Source: Xaviernesmea rhizosphaerae (lineage in GTDB: Bacteria > Pseudomonadota > Alphaproteobacteria > Rhizobiales > Rhizobiaceae). From it: DNA of 64,000 nucleotides. This document shows, piece after piece, positions 35,929 to 45,636 of the stretch; within the stretch, counting starts at the first letter, position 1, and each line of letters opens with the position of its first letter. Both the position numbers and the translations under genes were made by a program. A model generated the notes under the pieces. That model made no database searches, was not told the origin of the DNA, and was given only the letters and a program-made list of their open reading frames with translations. The stretch spans positions 62,001-126,000 of the forward strand of contig NZ_MKIO01000025.1 in the NCBI RefSeq assembly GCF_001938945.1. Direction: 5' to 3'.

Positions 35929-37107
35929 TCACTGCGCGGGAACGGTGCCTTCCGGCTTGGCATCGGCCGGCAGGTTGCGCTGGGCCTCCAGCTTGCGCCA
36001 GCGCCGGACATTGGCATTGTGCTCGTCCAGCGTGGCGGCGAAGACATGGCCGCCCGATCCGTCGGCCACGAAATAGAGGTCCTTCGTGCGCGAGGGATTG
36101 GCGACGGCTTCAAGCGCCGCACGGCCGGGATTGGCGATCGGCGTCGGCGGCAGGCCCTTGATCAGATAGGTGTTGTAAGGCGTGTTCTTGTCCAGGTCGG
36201 ATTTGAGGATCGGCCGGTCGGCCGGCTTTCCGGCGCCGCCGAAAATGCCATAGATGATCGTGGGATCCGACTGCAGCCGCATGCCCTTTTCCAGCCGGTT
36301 GAGGAAGACGGAGGCGACGCGCGAGCGCTCGTCGGCAATGCCGGTTTCCTTTTCGACGATCGAGGCGAGCACGACGAAATCCTCGCGCGACTTGATCGGC
36401 AGGCTCGGGTCGCGCTTGGCCCAGATCTGCTCGACCAGCGTCGCCTGCGCGGCGCGCGCCTGGGCGATGATCTCTGCGCGCTTGGTGCCGCGGGAGAACT
36501 TGTAGGTGTCGGGCCGCAGCGAGCCTTCCGGCGGCAATTCGCGCGGCAGGTCGCCTTCGAGCACAGGATCGGCCGACAGACGGTCGAACATCTGCCGCAC
36601 GGTCAGCCCTTCGGGCAGCGAGGTCGAGTAGAGGATCGACTTGCCCGACTTCAGAAGCTCCATCACCTCCTGCATCGAGGCGCCCGCCTTGATCTCATAT
36701 TCGCCGGCCTTCAGCGTTTCCTTGTCGAGATAGGCCTCGGACATGAAGCGGAAGACGCGGGCGTCGGAGACGATGCTGTTGCGCTCGAGACTGTTGGCGA
36801 TCTGCACGATGCTGGCGCCGTTGGGCACGATGAAATTGGTGTTGGCCTGCAGCGGACCGCGCGCCTCATAGCTCGACATCGCATAATAAAGCGCGCCAGC
36901 CGCCGCGATCGTGACGAAAACGATGACGGTCATCAGGAAGTTGAGGAAGATGACCAGCTGGCTCTTGGCGTTCTTCGAGCGGCGGGGCGGCTGCGGCACC
37001 TTTTCCGGGCGCAAGGCCTCGGTCGGCGATTTCGGCACGATCGGCCCCTGGCTCGTCCCGGTCTCCCGGCTTGCCGGGGCGGCGCTGGTCTCGTTCACGT
37101 CGCTCAC
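35929..37107 (-). CDS. mltG: Endolytic murein transglycosylase MltG
   Basis: 392 residues: a cytoplasmic N-terminus rich in Pro/Arg/Lys, one transmembrane segment (LVIFLNFLMTVIVFVTIAAAG) and a periplasmic LysM-like then YceG domain. The catalytic Glu is in LASIVEKETG. RVASVFLNRLEKGMRLQSDPT and NTYLIKGLPPTPIANPG are diagnostic. MltG cuts nascent glycan strands and helps set their length. I choose GTG at 37107 with AGGA seven bases upstream; the open frame continues upstream with low-quality coding sequence. In rhizobia it follows fabF. Confidence 0.88.
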   Translation of the reverse strand: MSDVNETSAAPASRETGTSQGPIVPKSPTEALRPEKVPQPPRRSKNAKSQLVIFLNFLMTVIVFVTIAAAGALYYAMSSYEARGPLQANTNFIVPNGASIVQIANSLERNSIVSDARVFRFMSEAYLDKETLKAGEYEIKAGASMQEVMELLKSGKSILYSTSLPEGLTVRQMFDRLSADPVLEGDLPRELPPEGSLRPDTYKFSRGTKRAEIIAQARAAQATLVEQIWAKRDPSLPIKSREDFVVLASIVEKETGIADERSRVASVFLNRLEKGMRLQSDPTIIYGIFGGAGKPADRPILKSDLDKNTPYNTYLIKGLPPTPIANPGRAALEAVANPSRTKDLYFVADGSGGHVFAATLDEHNANVRRWRKLEAQRNLPADAKPEGTVPAQ

Positions 37108-37505
37108 TGATATCCTGACCCTGGAGTTCGCATCCTTCCTTGAGCCGCGCCCCGATGCGAACTCCAACTGTCCGGGACGACGGCGGTGTGGCCGGCAAGC
37201 AGCCGCCGGCCGCCTCACAGAGGCGCATTCGGCGCCATGAACGCGCACAAGGGCGCTTCGGCTTTAGCTTTTCACCCTGCCCTGCGGGCCGGCATCGGCT
37301 TCAGCCGCGCCGGGCAAAAGACAGCCCGTTGCCAGCAAGCGTCACCACCCCTGGCCGAGCTTGATCCGAGCAATGCGGCAAAAGCAGGATGCCGGCGGGA
37401 GCATTCACATTTCGATGCCCATTTGCAACAGTGTTTTACAAATCGTTGATGACGAAACCCGCTGCCGGCAGAAAATGCCTGAGAATCGGAGCGAAAATCA
37501 TCCCC
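37108..37505. other. Region upstream of mltG without a supported gene
   Basis: About 400 bases between the mltG start and a mosaic repeat. Short frames exist but none resembles a family. The section 37360-37470 is less GC-rich and may hold the mltG promoter. Confidence 0.4.
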
Positions 37506-37580
37506 AGTCTCATGCTCCAAATCTCTGTTTTCGCGTCGGATTTTTCCGAAAATCGGTTCCCGCTTCCGGACCGATGCTCC
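37506..37580. repeat. RIME-like mosaic palindrome, copy C (shortened)
   Basis: Read on the minus strand it runs GGAGCATCGGTCCGG, GGGAACCGATTTTCGG, AAAAATCCGACGCG, then a degenerate second half GGAGCATGAGACTGGGG. The first palindrome matches copies A, B and D; the second has lost its partner arm. It lies just downstream of the fabF terminator. Confidence 0.75.
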
Positions 37581-37589
37581 CCACGCCAA

Positions 37590-37625
37590 AAACAAAAAGG
37601 GCCGCGACAGCAAGCGTGGCGGCCC
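37590..37625 (-). terminator. Rho-independent terminator of fabF
   Basis: On the minus strand GGGCCGC and GCGGCCC flank a 13-base loop, and the stem is followed by TTTTTGTTTTT. It starts 24 bases after the fabF stop, a textbook structure. Confidence 0.88.
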
Positions 37626-37648
37626 GATCCTCTTTCGATGTGGCGGTG

Positions 37649-38911
37649 TCAGCCTTCGTAACGGCGCAGGACCAGCGAGGCATTGGTGCCGCCAAAGCCG
37701 AAGGAATTCGACAAAGCGACATTGACTTCGCGCTTGCGGGCCTGATGCGGAATCAGGTCGATCGCCGTCTCGACATCGGGATTGTCGAGATTGAGCGTCG
37801 GCGGGGCAACATTGTCGCGAATCGCCAGGACGGAGAAGATCGCCTCGACGGCGCCAGCCGCGCCCAGAAGATGGCCGATGGCGGACTTGGTCGAGGACAT
37901 GGAGATCTTCGAGGCGGCATCGCCGACCAGACGCTCCACCGCGCCAAGCTCGATCGTGTCGGCCATAGTCGAGGTGCCGTGCGCATTGATGTAATCGATG
38001 TCGGACGGCGCAAGGCCTGCTCGTTTCAGCGCCATCGCCATGCAGCGATAGGCGCCATCCCCGTCCTCGGAAGGCGCGGTAATGTGGAAGGCATCACCCG
38101 ACAGACCATAGCCGACCACTTCGGCATAGATCTTGGCGCCGCGCGCCTTGGCATGCTCGAGCTCCTCCAGCACGACGATGCCGGAGCCCTCGCCCATGAC
38201 GAAGCCGTCGCGGTCGCGGTCATAGGGGCGCGAGGCCTTCTGCGGATCATCGTTGTGCTGCGTCGACAAGGCCTTGCAGGCAGCAAAGCCGGCGAGCGAG
38301 ATACGGCAGATCGGCGATTCGGCGCCGCCGGCCACCATGACATCGGCATCGCCGAGCATGATCAGCCGCGCCGCGTCGCCGATGGCATGGGCGCCGGTCG
38401 AGCAGGCGGTGACCACGGAGTGGTTCGGACCGCGCAGCTTGTTGCGGATCGACACATGGCCCGAGACGAGATTGATCAGGCGGCCGGGAATGAAAAAGGG
38501 AGAGATGCGGCGCGGACCCTTGTCGCGCAGCGTGTAACCGGCATCGACAATGCCTTCGAGGCCGCCAATGCCCGAACCGATCAGAACGCCGGTGGCGATC
38601 TGGTCCTCGTCGGTCTTGGGATGCCAGCCGGCATCGGCCAGCGCCATGTCGGCGGCGGCCACACCGTAGAGAATGAAGGGATCAACCTTGCGCTGTTCTT
38701 TCGGCTCCATCCAGTCGTCGGCATTGAACGAGCCGTCCGAGCCGTCGCCGAAGGGAATGCGGCAGGCAATCTTGGCCGGAAGATCCTCGACTTCGAATTC
38801 CGTCACCTTGCGTGCGGCATTGCCGCCAGCCAGCAAGCGGGACCAGGACACCTCGGTGCCGCAACCCAGGGGAGACACCATACCGGTCCCGGTGATGACG
38901 ACGCGTCTCAT
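37649..38911 (-). CDS. fabF: 3-oxoacyl-[ACP] synthase II
   Basis: 420 residues. Cys170 in VVTACSTGAH is the acyl acceptor, and the two histidines in INAHGTST and AIGHLLGAAG complete the Cys-His-His triad. FabF elongates acyl-ACP chains by condensation with malonyl-ACP. The start at 38911 (RRVVITGTGMVSPLG) matches relatives. acpP lies 274 bases upstream. Transcription ends at a strong terminator before mltG. Confidence 0.96.
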   Translation of the reverse strand: MRRVVITGTGMVSPLGCGTEVSWSRLLAGGNAARKVTEFEVEDLPAKIACRIPFGDGSDGSFNADDWMEPKEQRKVDPFILYGVAAADMALADAGWHPKTDEDQIATGVLIGSGIGGLEGIVDAGYTLRDKGPRRISPFFIPGRLINLVSGHVSIRNKLRGPNHSVVTACSTGAHAIGDAARLIMLGDADVMVAGGAESPICRISLAGFAACKALSTQHNDDPQKASRPYDRDRDGFVMGEGSGIVVLEELEHAKARGAKIYAEVVGYGLSGDAFHITAPSEDGDGAYRCMAMALKRAGLAPSDIDYINAHGTSTMADTIELGAVERLVGDAASKISMSSTKSAIGHLLGAAGAVEAIFSVLAIRDNVAPPTLNLDNPDVETAIDLIPHQARKREVNVALSNSFGFGGTNASLVLRRYEG

Positions 38912-39185
38912 TCTTCGCGATCCACCTTCATAACATATCAAGATCGGAAGCCGAAAAGCCGGTGCTCAAGCGAGAGGGCCGGACCGCTGGCCGTTCGCCT
39001 GCAGGACGATCCCCGCAAAGCTTGGCCCTGAGAACAGCGACACTTGCGCGCGCACCAGAACAGGTTCGGCTTGAAGCGGCCTTCCATCCCCTGCCGTAGC
39101 ACGGAATGGCGGGAGCCCTGCAGAGGAGAAGGCGGAGCGCACTGTCCCCGCCTTCATCGATCAGGAGACAAAGGAAGGCGGCCTG
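38912..39185. other. acpP-fabF intergenic region with weak hairpin
   Basis: Contains the inverted repeat GAAGGCGG (39128-39135) and CCGCCTTC (39148-39155), just downstream of acpP. There is no T tract. It could let acpP be expressed in excess over fabF by partial termination; this is inference. Confidence 0.4.
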
Positions 39186-39422
39186 TTAGGCCTGGGCCTT
39201 CTCGATGAACTTGACGGCGTCGCCGACGGTCAGGATCGAGTCAGCGGCATCATCGGGGATTTCAACGCCGAACTCTTCTTCAAAAGCCATGACGAGTTCG
39301 ACCGTGTCGAGCGAGTCCGCGCCGAGATCATCGATGAAGCTGGCACCTTCGGTGACCTTTTCAGCATCGACGCCAAGATGATCAACAACAATTTTCTTCA
39401 CGCGTTCTGCAATATCGCTCAT
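39186..39422 (-). CDS. acpP: Acyl carrier protein
   Basis: 78 residues, highly acidic, with the phosphopantetheine Ser37 in [12 protein letters not shown]. It carries acyl chains through fatty acid synthesis and feeds lipid A and phospholipid synthesis. GAGGA lies upstream of the ATG. Neighbours fabG and fabF are on the same strand. Confidence 0.97.
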   Translation of the reverse strand: MSDIAERVKKIVVDHLGVDAEKVTEGASFIDDLGADSLDTVELVMAFEEEFGVEIPDDAADSILTVGDAVKFIEKAQA

Positions 39423-39732
39423 GTCGGATTTCCTCGACCTTTGTTTCTCTCGTCGGCGATCGGAGATCACCGCAAGTCTGTTAACGCCCAAAGGACCGGG
39501 ATGGTCCCCAAGACAATCGTTCCACGCGGAAGAGCGGCAAAAACGCAACTGCCGAAGCGGCGTAAACTTCACATCTTCCTTCGGCTACCCAAGGCAACCA
39601 CGGCCCGCTTAACACGGTTTAACTGCGGCGCAAAGCCGGAAAATCAACGTTTGGAGCTTGCTCAACATTGAATTTGCGCAGTTTCTCAGAGACGCGCCAT
39701 GCCCTGCATGCGGCAGGGCATGGCGGCGTCTA
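39423..39732. other. fabG-acpP intergenic region with 13-base hairpin
   Basis: 310 bases. CGCCATGCCCTGC (39695-39707) pairs perfectly with GCAGGGCATGGCG (39713-39725) around a five-base loop, seven bases beyond the fabG stop. There is no T run, so it may stabilise the 3' end or terminate weakly. The A+T-richer part nearer acpP should contain its own promoter. Confidence 0.55.
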
Positions 39733-40470
39733 TCAGATCATCGCCATGCCGCCATTCACATGCAGCGTCTGGCCAGTGACATAGCCGGCCTCGTCAGAGG
39801 CGAGATAGACGGCGGCGGCGGCGATATCGCCGCCCTTGCCCATGCGCTTCATCGGGATGGCGCCCAGGATCGCTTCCTTCTGCTTGTCGTTGAGCTTGCC
39901 GGTCATGGCGCTCTCGATGAAGCCGGGGGCGATGCAGTTGACGGTGACGTTGCGCGTGGCGATTTCCTGGGCGAGCGACTTGGAAAAGCCGATCATGCCG
40001 GCCTTGGAGGCGCAATAATTGGCCTGGCCGGGATTGCCCGTGACGCCGACGACCGAGGTGATGTTGATGATGCGGCCATGGCGGCGGCGCATCATCGGAT
40101 GGGTCAGCTCGCGCGTCAGCCGGAAGACGGCGGTGAGATTGACCTCGAGGACCGCATCCCAGTCCGCATCGCTCATGCGCACAAACAGTCCGTCCTTGGT
40201 GATGCCGGCATTGTTGACGAGGATATCCACGCCGCCGAGCTCGCTCTCGGCCTTTTCGCCCAGCGCCTTGACCGCATCGCGGTTCGACAGGTCGGCCGGA
40301 AAAATATGGACGCGTTCGCCGAGCTCGGCGGCCAGCGCCTCGAGCTTTTCCTGGCGCGTGCCATGCAGGCCGACAGTGGCGCCGAGCTGGTGATAGGCGC
40401 GGGCAATCTCTTCGCCGAGGCCGCCGGTCGCGCCGGTGACGAGGGCCTTGCGGCCGGTCAGGTCAAACAT
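39733..40470 (-). CDS. fabG: 3-oxoacyl-[ACP] reductase
   Basis: 245 residues of the short-chain dehydrogenase family. NADPH loop GATGGLGEEIA, NNAG, and the catalytic Ser with YCASKAG (Tyr and Lys) are intact. TGQTLHVNGGMAMI at the end is typical of FabG. It reduces beta-ketoacyl-ACP in each elongation round. fabD lies 12 bases upstream on the same strand. Confidence 0.96.
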   Translation of the reverse strand: MFDLTGRKALVTGATGGLGEEIARAYHQLGATVGLHGTRQEKLEALAAELGERVHIFPADLSNRDAVKALGEKAESELGGVDILVNNAGITKDGLFVRMSDADWDAVLEVNLTAVFRLTRELTHPMMRRRHGRIINITSVVGVTGNPGQANYCASKAGMIGFSKSLAQEIATRNVTVNCIAPGFIESAMTGKLNDKQKEAILGAIPMKRMGKGGDIAAAAVYLASDEAGYVTGQTLHVNGGMAMI

Positions 40471-40482
40471 GGTCTTGTTCCT

Positions 40483-41427
40483 TCACGCAGTCAGGCTGTT
40501 GAGCGCCGCCTCGATCTCGGCGGGCGAGGAAAGGGTCTTAGGCGCAAGCGTCTTGTCGATGCGCTTGGCCAGACCGGTCAGCACCTTGCCGGCGCCGACT
40601 TCATAAAGCTCGGTCACGCCGTTGGCGGCGAGCCAGGCGACACTCTCGCGCCAGCGCACCTGGCCGGTCACCTGCTCGACCAGGAGGTCGACGATCGCGT
40701 CGGCGCTCGTCACGGGCGCGGCGCGGACATTGGCGATCAGCGGCACCACCGGATCATGGCGCTCGACCTCGGCCAGCGCGGCGCGCATGGCGTCAGCGGC
40801 CGGCGCCATCAGCGCGGAGTGGAAGGGCGCGGAGACGGGCAGCAGGAGGGCGCGCTTGGCGCCGCGCTCGGAGGCAAGCGCTGCAGCCTTCTCGATGGCC
40901 GGCTTGGCGCCGGAGATGACGATCTGCCCGCCGCCATTGTCATTGGCGATCTGGCAGGGGCCCTCGGCCGACGCCTCGGCGCAGATCTCGGCAAGCGCCG
41001 CATCCTCAAGGCCGATCACGGCAGCCATGGCGCCGGTGCCGACCGGCACGGCGGCCTGCATGGCATTGCCGCGAATGCGCAACAGGCGGGCGGTATCGGC
41101 CAGCGAGAAGGTGCCGGCGGCACACAGCGCCGAATATTCACCGAGCGAATGGCCGGCGACATAGGCAACGCGGTCGGAGAGATCGAAGCCCTGCGCGGCG
41201 AGCACGCGGATGATGGCCATGGACACGGCCATCAGTGCCGGCTGGGCATTGGCGGTCAGCGTCAGCTGATCTTCCGGGCCGTTCCAGATGATGTCGGAGA
41301 GCTTTTCCCCCAGCGCGTCGTCCACTTCCTCGAACACGGCGCGCGCCTCGGGAAAGGCCTCCGCCAGCTCGCGACCCATGCCGACAGACTGGCTGCCCTG
41401 GCCGGGAAAGGTGAATGCAAGTGCCAT
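40483..41427 (-). CDS. fabD: Malonyl-CoA:ACP transacylase
   Basis: 314 residues. FTFPGQGSQSVGMG opens the protein. Ser94 in GHSLGEY is the acyl-enzyme nucleophile, and PVSAPFHSALM holds the catalytic His. FabD loads malonyl groups onto AcpP. It is first in the fabD-fabG-acpP-fabF block and divergent from the aldo/keto reductase. Confidence 0.96.
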   Translation of the reverse strand: MALAFTFPGQGSQSVGMGRELAEAFPEARAVFEEVDDALGEKLSDIIWNGPEDQLTLTANAQPALMAVSMAIIRVLAAQGFDLSDRVAYVAGHSLGEYSALCAAGTFSLADTARLLRIRGNAMQAAVPVGTGAMAAVIGLEDAALAEICAEASAEGPCQIANDNGGGQIVISGAKPAIEKAAALASERGAKRALLLPVSAPFHSALMAPAADAMRAALAEVERHDPVVPLIANVRAAPVTSADAIVDLLVEQVTGQVRWRESVAWLAANGVTELYEVGAGKVLTGLAKRIDKTLAPKTLSSPAEIEAALNSLTA

Positions 41428-41697
41428 TGGCGTGTCTCCCTGGTTTTTCCTGTCAATTCACATGCGCGGCCCGAGAGTCAAGGGGAGAGCGTCTCGGGCA
41501 CGCGCCGGAGCGGCATGCGGGCGCGCTGTTGACCGCCTGATCTTCTGCCCGCGCCCTGCATGAGGAATGCGCTTGTCGGCGAATATCGGAAAGCCGTCTT
41601 GTGCTGCGCACAAACCGGCCTAAATTCTGGCGGCCTGAATTCGGCCCGCCTCTCCCAGGGTCACTGCCCGCCCGTCCCAAAACCGGAATCCCGCCTC

Positions 41698-42741
41698 ATG
41701 AAAACCCACCGACTTGGCCGCACCGATCTGGTCGTCTCCGAAATCTGCCTCGGCACCATGACCTGGGGCACGCAGAACACGCCGCAGGAAGCCTTCCGCC
41801 AGATGGATTACGCGCTGGAGCGCGGCGTCAACTTCTTCGACACGGCCGAACTCTACCCCACCACGCCGCCCGGCCCGGAAACCTATGGCGACACGGAAAG
41901 CATCATCGGCGACTGGCTGTCCACACGCCGGCGCGAGGACATCATCCTGGCCACGAAGGTGGCAGGCCCGGGCCGCGACTATATCCGCGACAATGCGCCG
42001 ATCAGCCCGGCCTCGATCAATGCCGCGCTGGAAGAAAGCCTGAAGCGGCTGAAGACAGACTATGTCGATCTCTACCAGCTGCACTGGCCCAATCGCATGC
42101 ATTATCATTTCCGCCGCGCCTGGACCTACGACCCCTTCGCCGATCCCGGCGCCGCGCGGGCCCGCGACGAGATGCTGGAAAATCTGGAGGCGCTCGACGC
42201 CCATGTGAAGGCCGGCCGCATTCGCGCCGTCGGCCTGTCCAATGACACGGTCTGGGGCACGCAGACCATGCTGACCCTGGCCGAGCGCCACGACCTGCCG
42301 CGCATCGCCACGGTGCAGAATGAGTACAACCTGCTCTATCGCCCCTTCGACCTCGACTTCGCCGAGCTGTCGCGCCATGAAGATGTCGGCCTCTTGGCCT
42401 ATTCGCCGCTCGCGGCCGGCCTGCTCACGGGCAAATATCTCGATGGCGCCGTGCCCGAGGGCAGCCGCCTGTCGATCAATGGCGATCTCGGCGGGCGCTA
42501 CACTCCGCGCCAGGAGCCGGCGGTGCGCTCCTATGTCGAACTTGCCCGCAAGCATGGCATCGATCCGGCCACGCTCGCCATCGCCTTCTGCCTGACGCGC
42601 CCCTTCATGACCTCGGCCATCATCGGCGCGACGACGATGGAGCATCTGTCCAAGGCGATCGATGCCGCCGACATCACACTCTCGGACGATGTGCTGGCCG
42701 GGATCGCCGCCATTCACCGCGACTATCCGATGCCGATCTAA
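41698..42741 (+). CDS. Aldo/keto reductase, Tas-like
   Basis: 347 residues. The TIM-barrel catalytic tetrad is visible as Asp and Tyr in FFDTAELYP, Lys in LATKVAGP and His in YQLHWPNR. The end, SAIIGATTMEHLSKAIDAADITL, is the NADPH-binding region. Overall layout matches the E. coli Tas/YdbC-type subgroup. These reduce carbonyls with NADPH; the real substrate is unknown. ATG 41698 starts at the domain edge (KTHRLGRTDLVVSEICLGTM). Confidence 0.88.
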   Translation: MKTHRLGRTDLVVSEICLGTMTWGTQNTPQEAFRQMDYALERGVNFFDTAELYPTTPPGPETYGDTESIIGDWLSTRRREDIILATKVAGPGRDYIRDNAPISPASINAALEESLKRLKTDYVDLYQLHWPNRMHYHFRRAWTYDPFADPGAARARDEMLENLEALDAHVKAGRIRAVGLSNDTVWGTQTMLTLAERHDLPRIATVQNEYNLLYRPFDLDFAELSRHEDVGLLAYSPLAAGLLTGKYLDGAVPEGSRLSINGDLGGRYTPRQEPAVRSYVELARKHGIDPATLAIAFCLTRPFMTSAIIGATTMEHLSKAIDAADITLSDDVLAGIAAIHRDYPMPI

Positions 42742-42858
42742 CAGTCTGTCCAATAATCGCCGTTGGCAGCCTGCAAATGGCAATTCTTGAACAGAGTGTG
42801 AGGCAGAGAAGCAGGCATCAGCGCCGGAAATCGAAGAGCCCGGCACGGATGAATGACA

Positions 42859-42900
42859 GACCTCGCGGAACAGAAAGCCCGCGAGGTCTTGCTTTTTCTC
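42859..42900 (+). terminator. Rho-independent terminator after aldo/keto reductase
   Basis: GACCTCGCGG (42859-42868) and CCGCGAGGTC (42879-42888) flank a 10-base loop, followed by TTGCTTTTTCTC. It lies 118 bases after the reductase stop and insulates the ribosomal protein operon. Confidence 0.8.
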
Positions 42901-42916
42901 AAAAGGCGCGTATAAG
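42888..42916 (+). promoter_or_regulatory. Candidate sigma-70 promoter of the rpsF operon
   Basis: CTTGCT (42888-42893) and TATAAG (42911-42916) are 17 bases apart, close to alphaproteobacterial housekeeping boxes. It overlaps the T tract of the preceding terminator. Transcription from here would give a leader of about 230 bases before rpsF. Confidence 0.6.
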
Positions 42917-43152
42917 CCGCGCTGTTCGAAACACCCGGTCTTCTGGCTGGTGGCTGAACGGAGGGCCGATGGGCGCCGGGATCTTTCCCCGACACCGTCG
43001 ACAGGGACCAGAAGGTCCGAGCCTCCCGTGTCTCCGCTCTCGACCGTCTCGATACCAACTTCTTTCTTGCCGGCTCACGCAGCCCTTAAGAACAGTCGTT
43101 GAGGCTTAGCCGCCGAAACCGGGTGTGATCAAAGCAAGAAAGGCAAGCCTCA
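42917..43152 (+). promoter_or_regulatory. Long rpsF leader with base-pairing around the ribosome site
   Basis: GAGGCTT (43101-43107) can pair with AAGCCTC (43145-43151), the bases directly before the rpsF ATG, closing a stem over CCGCCGAAACCGGGTG. In other bacteria the S6:S18 complex binds an rpsF leader to repress translation. Whether this leader does so is inferred from position and structure only. Confidence 0.45.
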
Positions 43153-43602
43153 ATGGCTCTTTATGAACACGTGTTCCTGGCCCGCCAGGACATTTCCGCA
43201 CAGCAGGTCGATGCCCTCGTCGAGCAGTACAAGGGTGTGATCGAAGCCAATGGCGGCAAGGTCGGCCGGGTCGAGAACTGGGGCCTCAAGTCCCTGACCT
43301 ACCGCATCAAGAAGAACCGCAAGGCGCATTACGTGCTCATGGACATCGACGCTCCGGCGCCGGCCGTTCATGAAGTCGAGCGCCAGATGCGCATCAGCGA
43401 AGACGTCCTGCGCTACATGACGATCGCCGTCGAGAAGCACGAGGAAGGCGCCTCTGCCATGATGCAGAAGCGCGACCGTGACGACCGTCCGCGCCGCGAT
43501 GGCGACCGTCCGGAGCGCAGCTTCGGCGACCGTCCTCGTCGTGACAACCGCGATGGTGACCGCGAAGACCGTCCGCGCCGTCCGCGCGAAGACCGCGCAT
43601 AA
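43153..43602 (+). CDS. rpsF: 30S ribosomal protein S6
   Basis: 149 residues. The S6 fold is complete in residues 1-95 ([24 protein letters not shown]...[21 protein letters not shown]). A hydrophilic C-terminal tail of about 50 residues follows, built from repeated DRPRRD-like units rich in Arg and Asp. Such charged tails are common in alphaproteobacterial S6. It binds S18 on the 30S platform. rpsR follows after 15 bases. Confidence 0.97.
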   Translation: MALYEHVFLARQDISAQQVDALVEQYKGVIEANGGKVGRVENWGLKSLTYRIKKNRKAHYVLMDIDAPAPAVHEVERQMRISEDVLRYMTIAVEKHEEGASAMMQKRDRDDRPRRDGDRPERSFGDRPRRDNRDGDREDRPRRPREDRA

Positions 43603-43617
43603 AGGAGTTTAGTGATT

Positions 43618-43866
43618 ATGGCTGACGTTTCCTCCGCTCCGGCACGCCGTCCGTTCCACCGCCGTCGCAAGACCTGCCCCTTCTCGGGCGCCAATGCGCC
43701 GCGGATCGACTACAAGGACATCCGCCTCCTGCAGCGCTACATTTCCGAGCGCGGCAAGATCGTTCCGTCCCGCATCACGGCCGTTTCCCAGAAGAAGCAG
43801 CGCGAACTCGCCCAGGCGATCAAGCGCGCCCGCTTCCTCGGCCTGCTGCCCTACGTCGTTTCGTAA
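43618..43866 (+). CDS. rpsR: 30S ribosomal protein S18
   Basis: 82 residues. [42 protein letters not shown] in sections, and [11 protein letters not shown], are diagnostic. AAAGGAG lies 10 bases before ATG 43618; a GTG at 43612 is less likely. It is cotranscribed with rpsF. Confidence 0.97.
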   Translation: MADVSSAPARRPFHRRRKTCPFSGANAPRIDYKDIRLLQRYISERGKIVPSRITAVSQKKQRELAQAIKRARFLGLLPYVVS

Positions 43867-44027
43867 AGCATGATCCGGTCCGGGCGGCGCTTTGGCGCTG
43901 CCCGGATCCTCCCCTTCCGCGTTGGGCGCGGATCGGAACCCTCAAGGCCGCCGGCAAGTCCACTCGGCCTGAAATCCCATGTTGGGGATAGCGATCCCCT
44001 AACTGCAAGACGCAGGACAGCGACCCC

Positions 44028-44996
44028 GTGACGAACCTCAACCGGACATCCGTTCTGGTCGGCCTTCTGGCCGGCGTGACCGCAGCGTTTCTGTCGCTGG
44101 GCGCCAGTTCGCCGTCGGCATTCGCGATCGTGCTCTATGCCGCGTCCGCCCTGCCCGTGCTGATCGCCGGTCTTGGCTGGGGCAATGCCGCAGCCATTCT
44201 GTCCGTGCTGACCGCTGCCGCAATCGGCGCCATCGCCGTCTCGCCGCTCTTCTCGCTGCTCATCCTGGCCGTGACGCTGGTGCCGGCCGCCTGGCTCAGC
44301 CATCTCGCCAATCTCGGCCGCCCGGCCGAGGAGATCGGCGGTCCCGCCGGCGCGCTCGCCTGGTATCCGTTGTCTGATATTCTCACCCAGCTCGCCATTC
44401 TCGTCACGCTGGGCATGATCGTCGTCGGCATGGTGATCGGCTATGACGGCGCGGCGTCCGACCGCATGATCGACATGCTGATCGACACGCTGAAGGAGAG
44501 CGATCCGCTCTATGCCCCGGAGCCCGACGCGCTGGCGCAGATGAAGGCGCTGTTCGCGCTGGTGCTGCCGCTGGTGCAGGGCGCGATCTGGGTGTTGATG
44601 CTGTTTGCCGCCTATTATTTCGCCAGCCGCGTCGTCCAGACCTCGGGCCGCAACCTGCGCCCGCGTGAGGACATGCCCTCGGCGCTGCGCATGAACCGCT
44701 ATGCGATCTTCATCTTCCTGGCCGGTCTGGCCATGACCTTCCTCGGCGGCATGGCGGCGATCATCGGCGCCCTGCTCTGCGGCACCTTCGGCGCGGGCTT
44801 CGTGCTGTCGGGCTTCGCCGCCTTCCATTTCCGCACGTGCGGCAAGTCCTGGCGGCTGCCGGCGCTGTTCTTCGCCTATCTCTCGGTGCTGCTGTTCACG
44901 GTGCCGCTGATCTTCTTCCTCGTTTCCGGCCTGGTCGATACACGGCGCGCCATCGCGCTTTCGCCCGCCGGCTCCCCTTCCAAAGAAACCGACTGA
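44028..44996 (+). CDS. DUF2232 membrane protein
   Basis: 322 residues with about eight hydrophobic segments ([27 protein letters not shown], [70 protein letters not shown]). The DUF2232/YybS-like family sits between rpsR and rplI in rhizobia and has no established function. Start is GTG 44028 with GCAGGA upstream. rplI follows after 16 bases, so it is part of the ribosomal operon. Confidence 0.85.
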   Translation: MTNLNRTSVLVGLLAGVTAAFLSLGASSPSAFAIVLYAASALPVLIAGLGWGNAAAILSVLTAAAIGAIAVSPLFSLLILAVTLVPAAWLSHLANLGRPAEEIGGPAGALAWYPLSDILTQLAILVTLGMIVVGMVIGYDGAASDRMIDMLIDTLKESDPLYAPEPDALAQMKALFALVLPLVQGAIWVLMLFAAYYFASRVVQTSGRNLRPREDMPSALRMNRYAIFIFLAGLAMTFLGGMAAIIGALLCGTFGAGFVLSGFAAFHFRTCGKSWRLPALFFAYLSVLLFTVPLIFFLVSGLVDTRRAIALSPAGSPSKETD

Positions 44997-45012
44997 TCGA
45001 AAGGATAGACCC

Positions 45013-45588
45013 ATGCAAGTCATTCTGCTGGAACGCGTGGCCAAGCTTGGCCAGATGGGCGAAACCGTCAAGGTTCGCGACGGCTTTGCCCGCAACTTCC
45101 TCCTGCCCACCGGCAAGGCCCTGCGCGCCAACGCCGCCAACAAGGCCCGCTTCGAAGCCGAGCGCGCCACGCTGGAAGCCCGCAACCTGGAGCGCAAGAG
45201 CGAAGCCCAGGCCGTTGCCGAACAGCTTGATGGCAAGAGCTTCATCATCGTTCGCTCGGCCGGCGAAACCGGCCAGCTCTACGGTTCGGTCGCTGCCCGT
45301 GACATCGCCGAGATCGTCGGTGCCGAAGGCTTCACCATCGGCCGCAACCAGGTCGACCTGAACCAGCCGATCAAGTCGATCGGCCTGCACGAAGTCGTCG
45401 TGCATCTGCATTCGGAAGTCGAAGTCAAGGTAACGATCAACGTCGCCCGCTCCGCCGACGAAGCCGAGCGCCAGGCCCAGGGCGAAAGCCTCACCTCGGC
45501 CGACGCCATCTACGGCGTGGACGAAGACGCGCTGCGTCCGGAAGACTTCTTCAACCCCGAAGCCGAATTCGACGGCGACGAGGAATAA
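45013..45588 (+). CDS. rplI: 50S ribosomal protein L9
   Basis: 191 residues. The N-terminal domain starts [35 protein letters not shown], a clear L9 signature. A long helix links to the C-terminal domain, and the last 25 residues are acidic ([21 protein letters not shown]), an extension relative to the E. coli protein. L9 helps hold the reading frame on tightly packed ribosomes. Confidence 0.97.
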   Translation: MQVILLERVAKLGQMGETVKVRDGFARNFLLPTGKALRANAANKARFEAERATLEARNLERKSEAQAVAEQLDGKSFIIVRSAGETGQLYGSVAARDIAEIVGAEGFTIGRNQVDLNQPIKSIGLHEVVVHLHSEVEVKVTINVARSADEAERQAQGESLTSADAIYGVDEDALRPEDFFNPEAEFDGDEE

Positions 45589-45591
45589 TCA

Positions 45592-45636
45592 GGATGGGGC
45601 GGAATGGCTTTATTGCTACCGCCCCGATCCTTTATC
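45592..45636 (+). terminator. Terminator of the ribosomal protein operon
   Basis: GGATGGGGCGG and CCGCCCCGATCC form a stem with one bulged G around a 16-base loop, followed by TTTATC. It starts four bases after the rplI stop and touches the end of the convergent HlyD gene. Confidence 0.65.

Noticed and set aside
39609..39623. CtrA-like TTAA...TTAAC upstream of acpP
   Set aside because: The half-sites are six bases apart, not the seven of the CtrA consensus, and no other support is seen.
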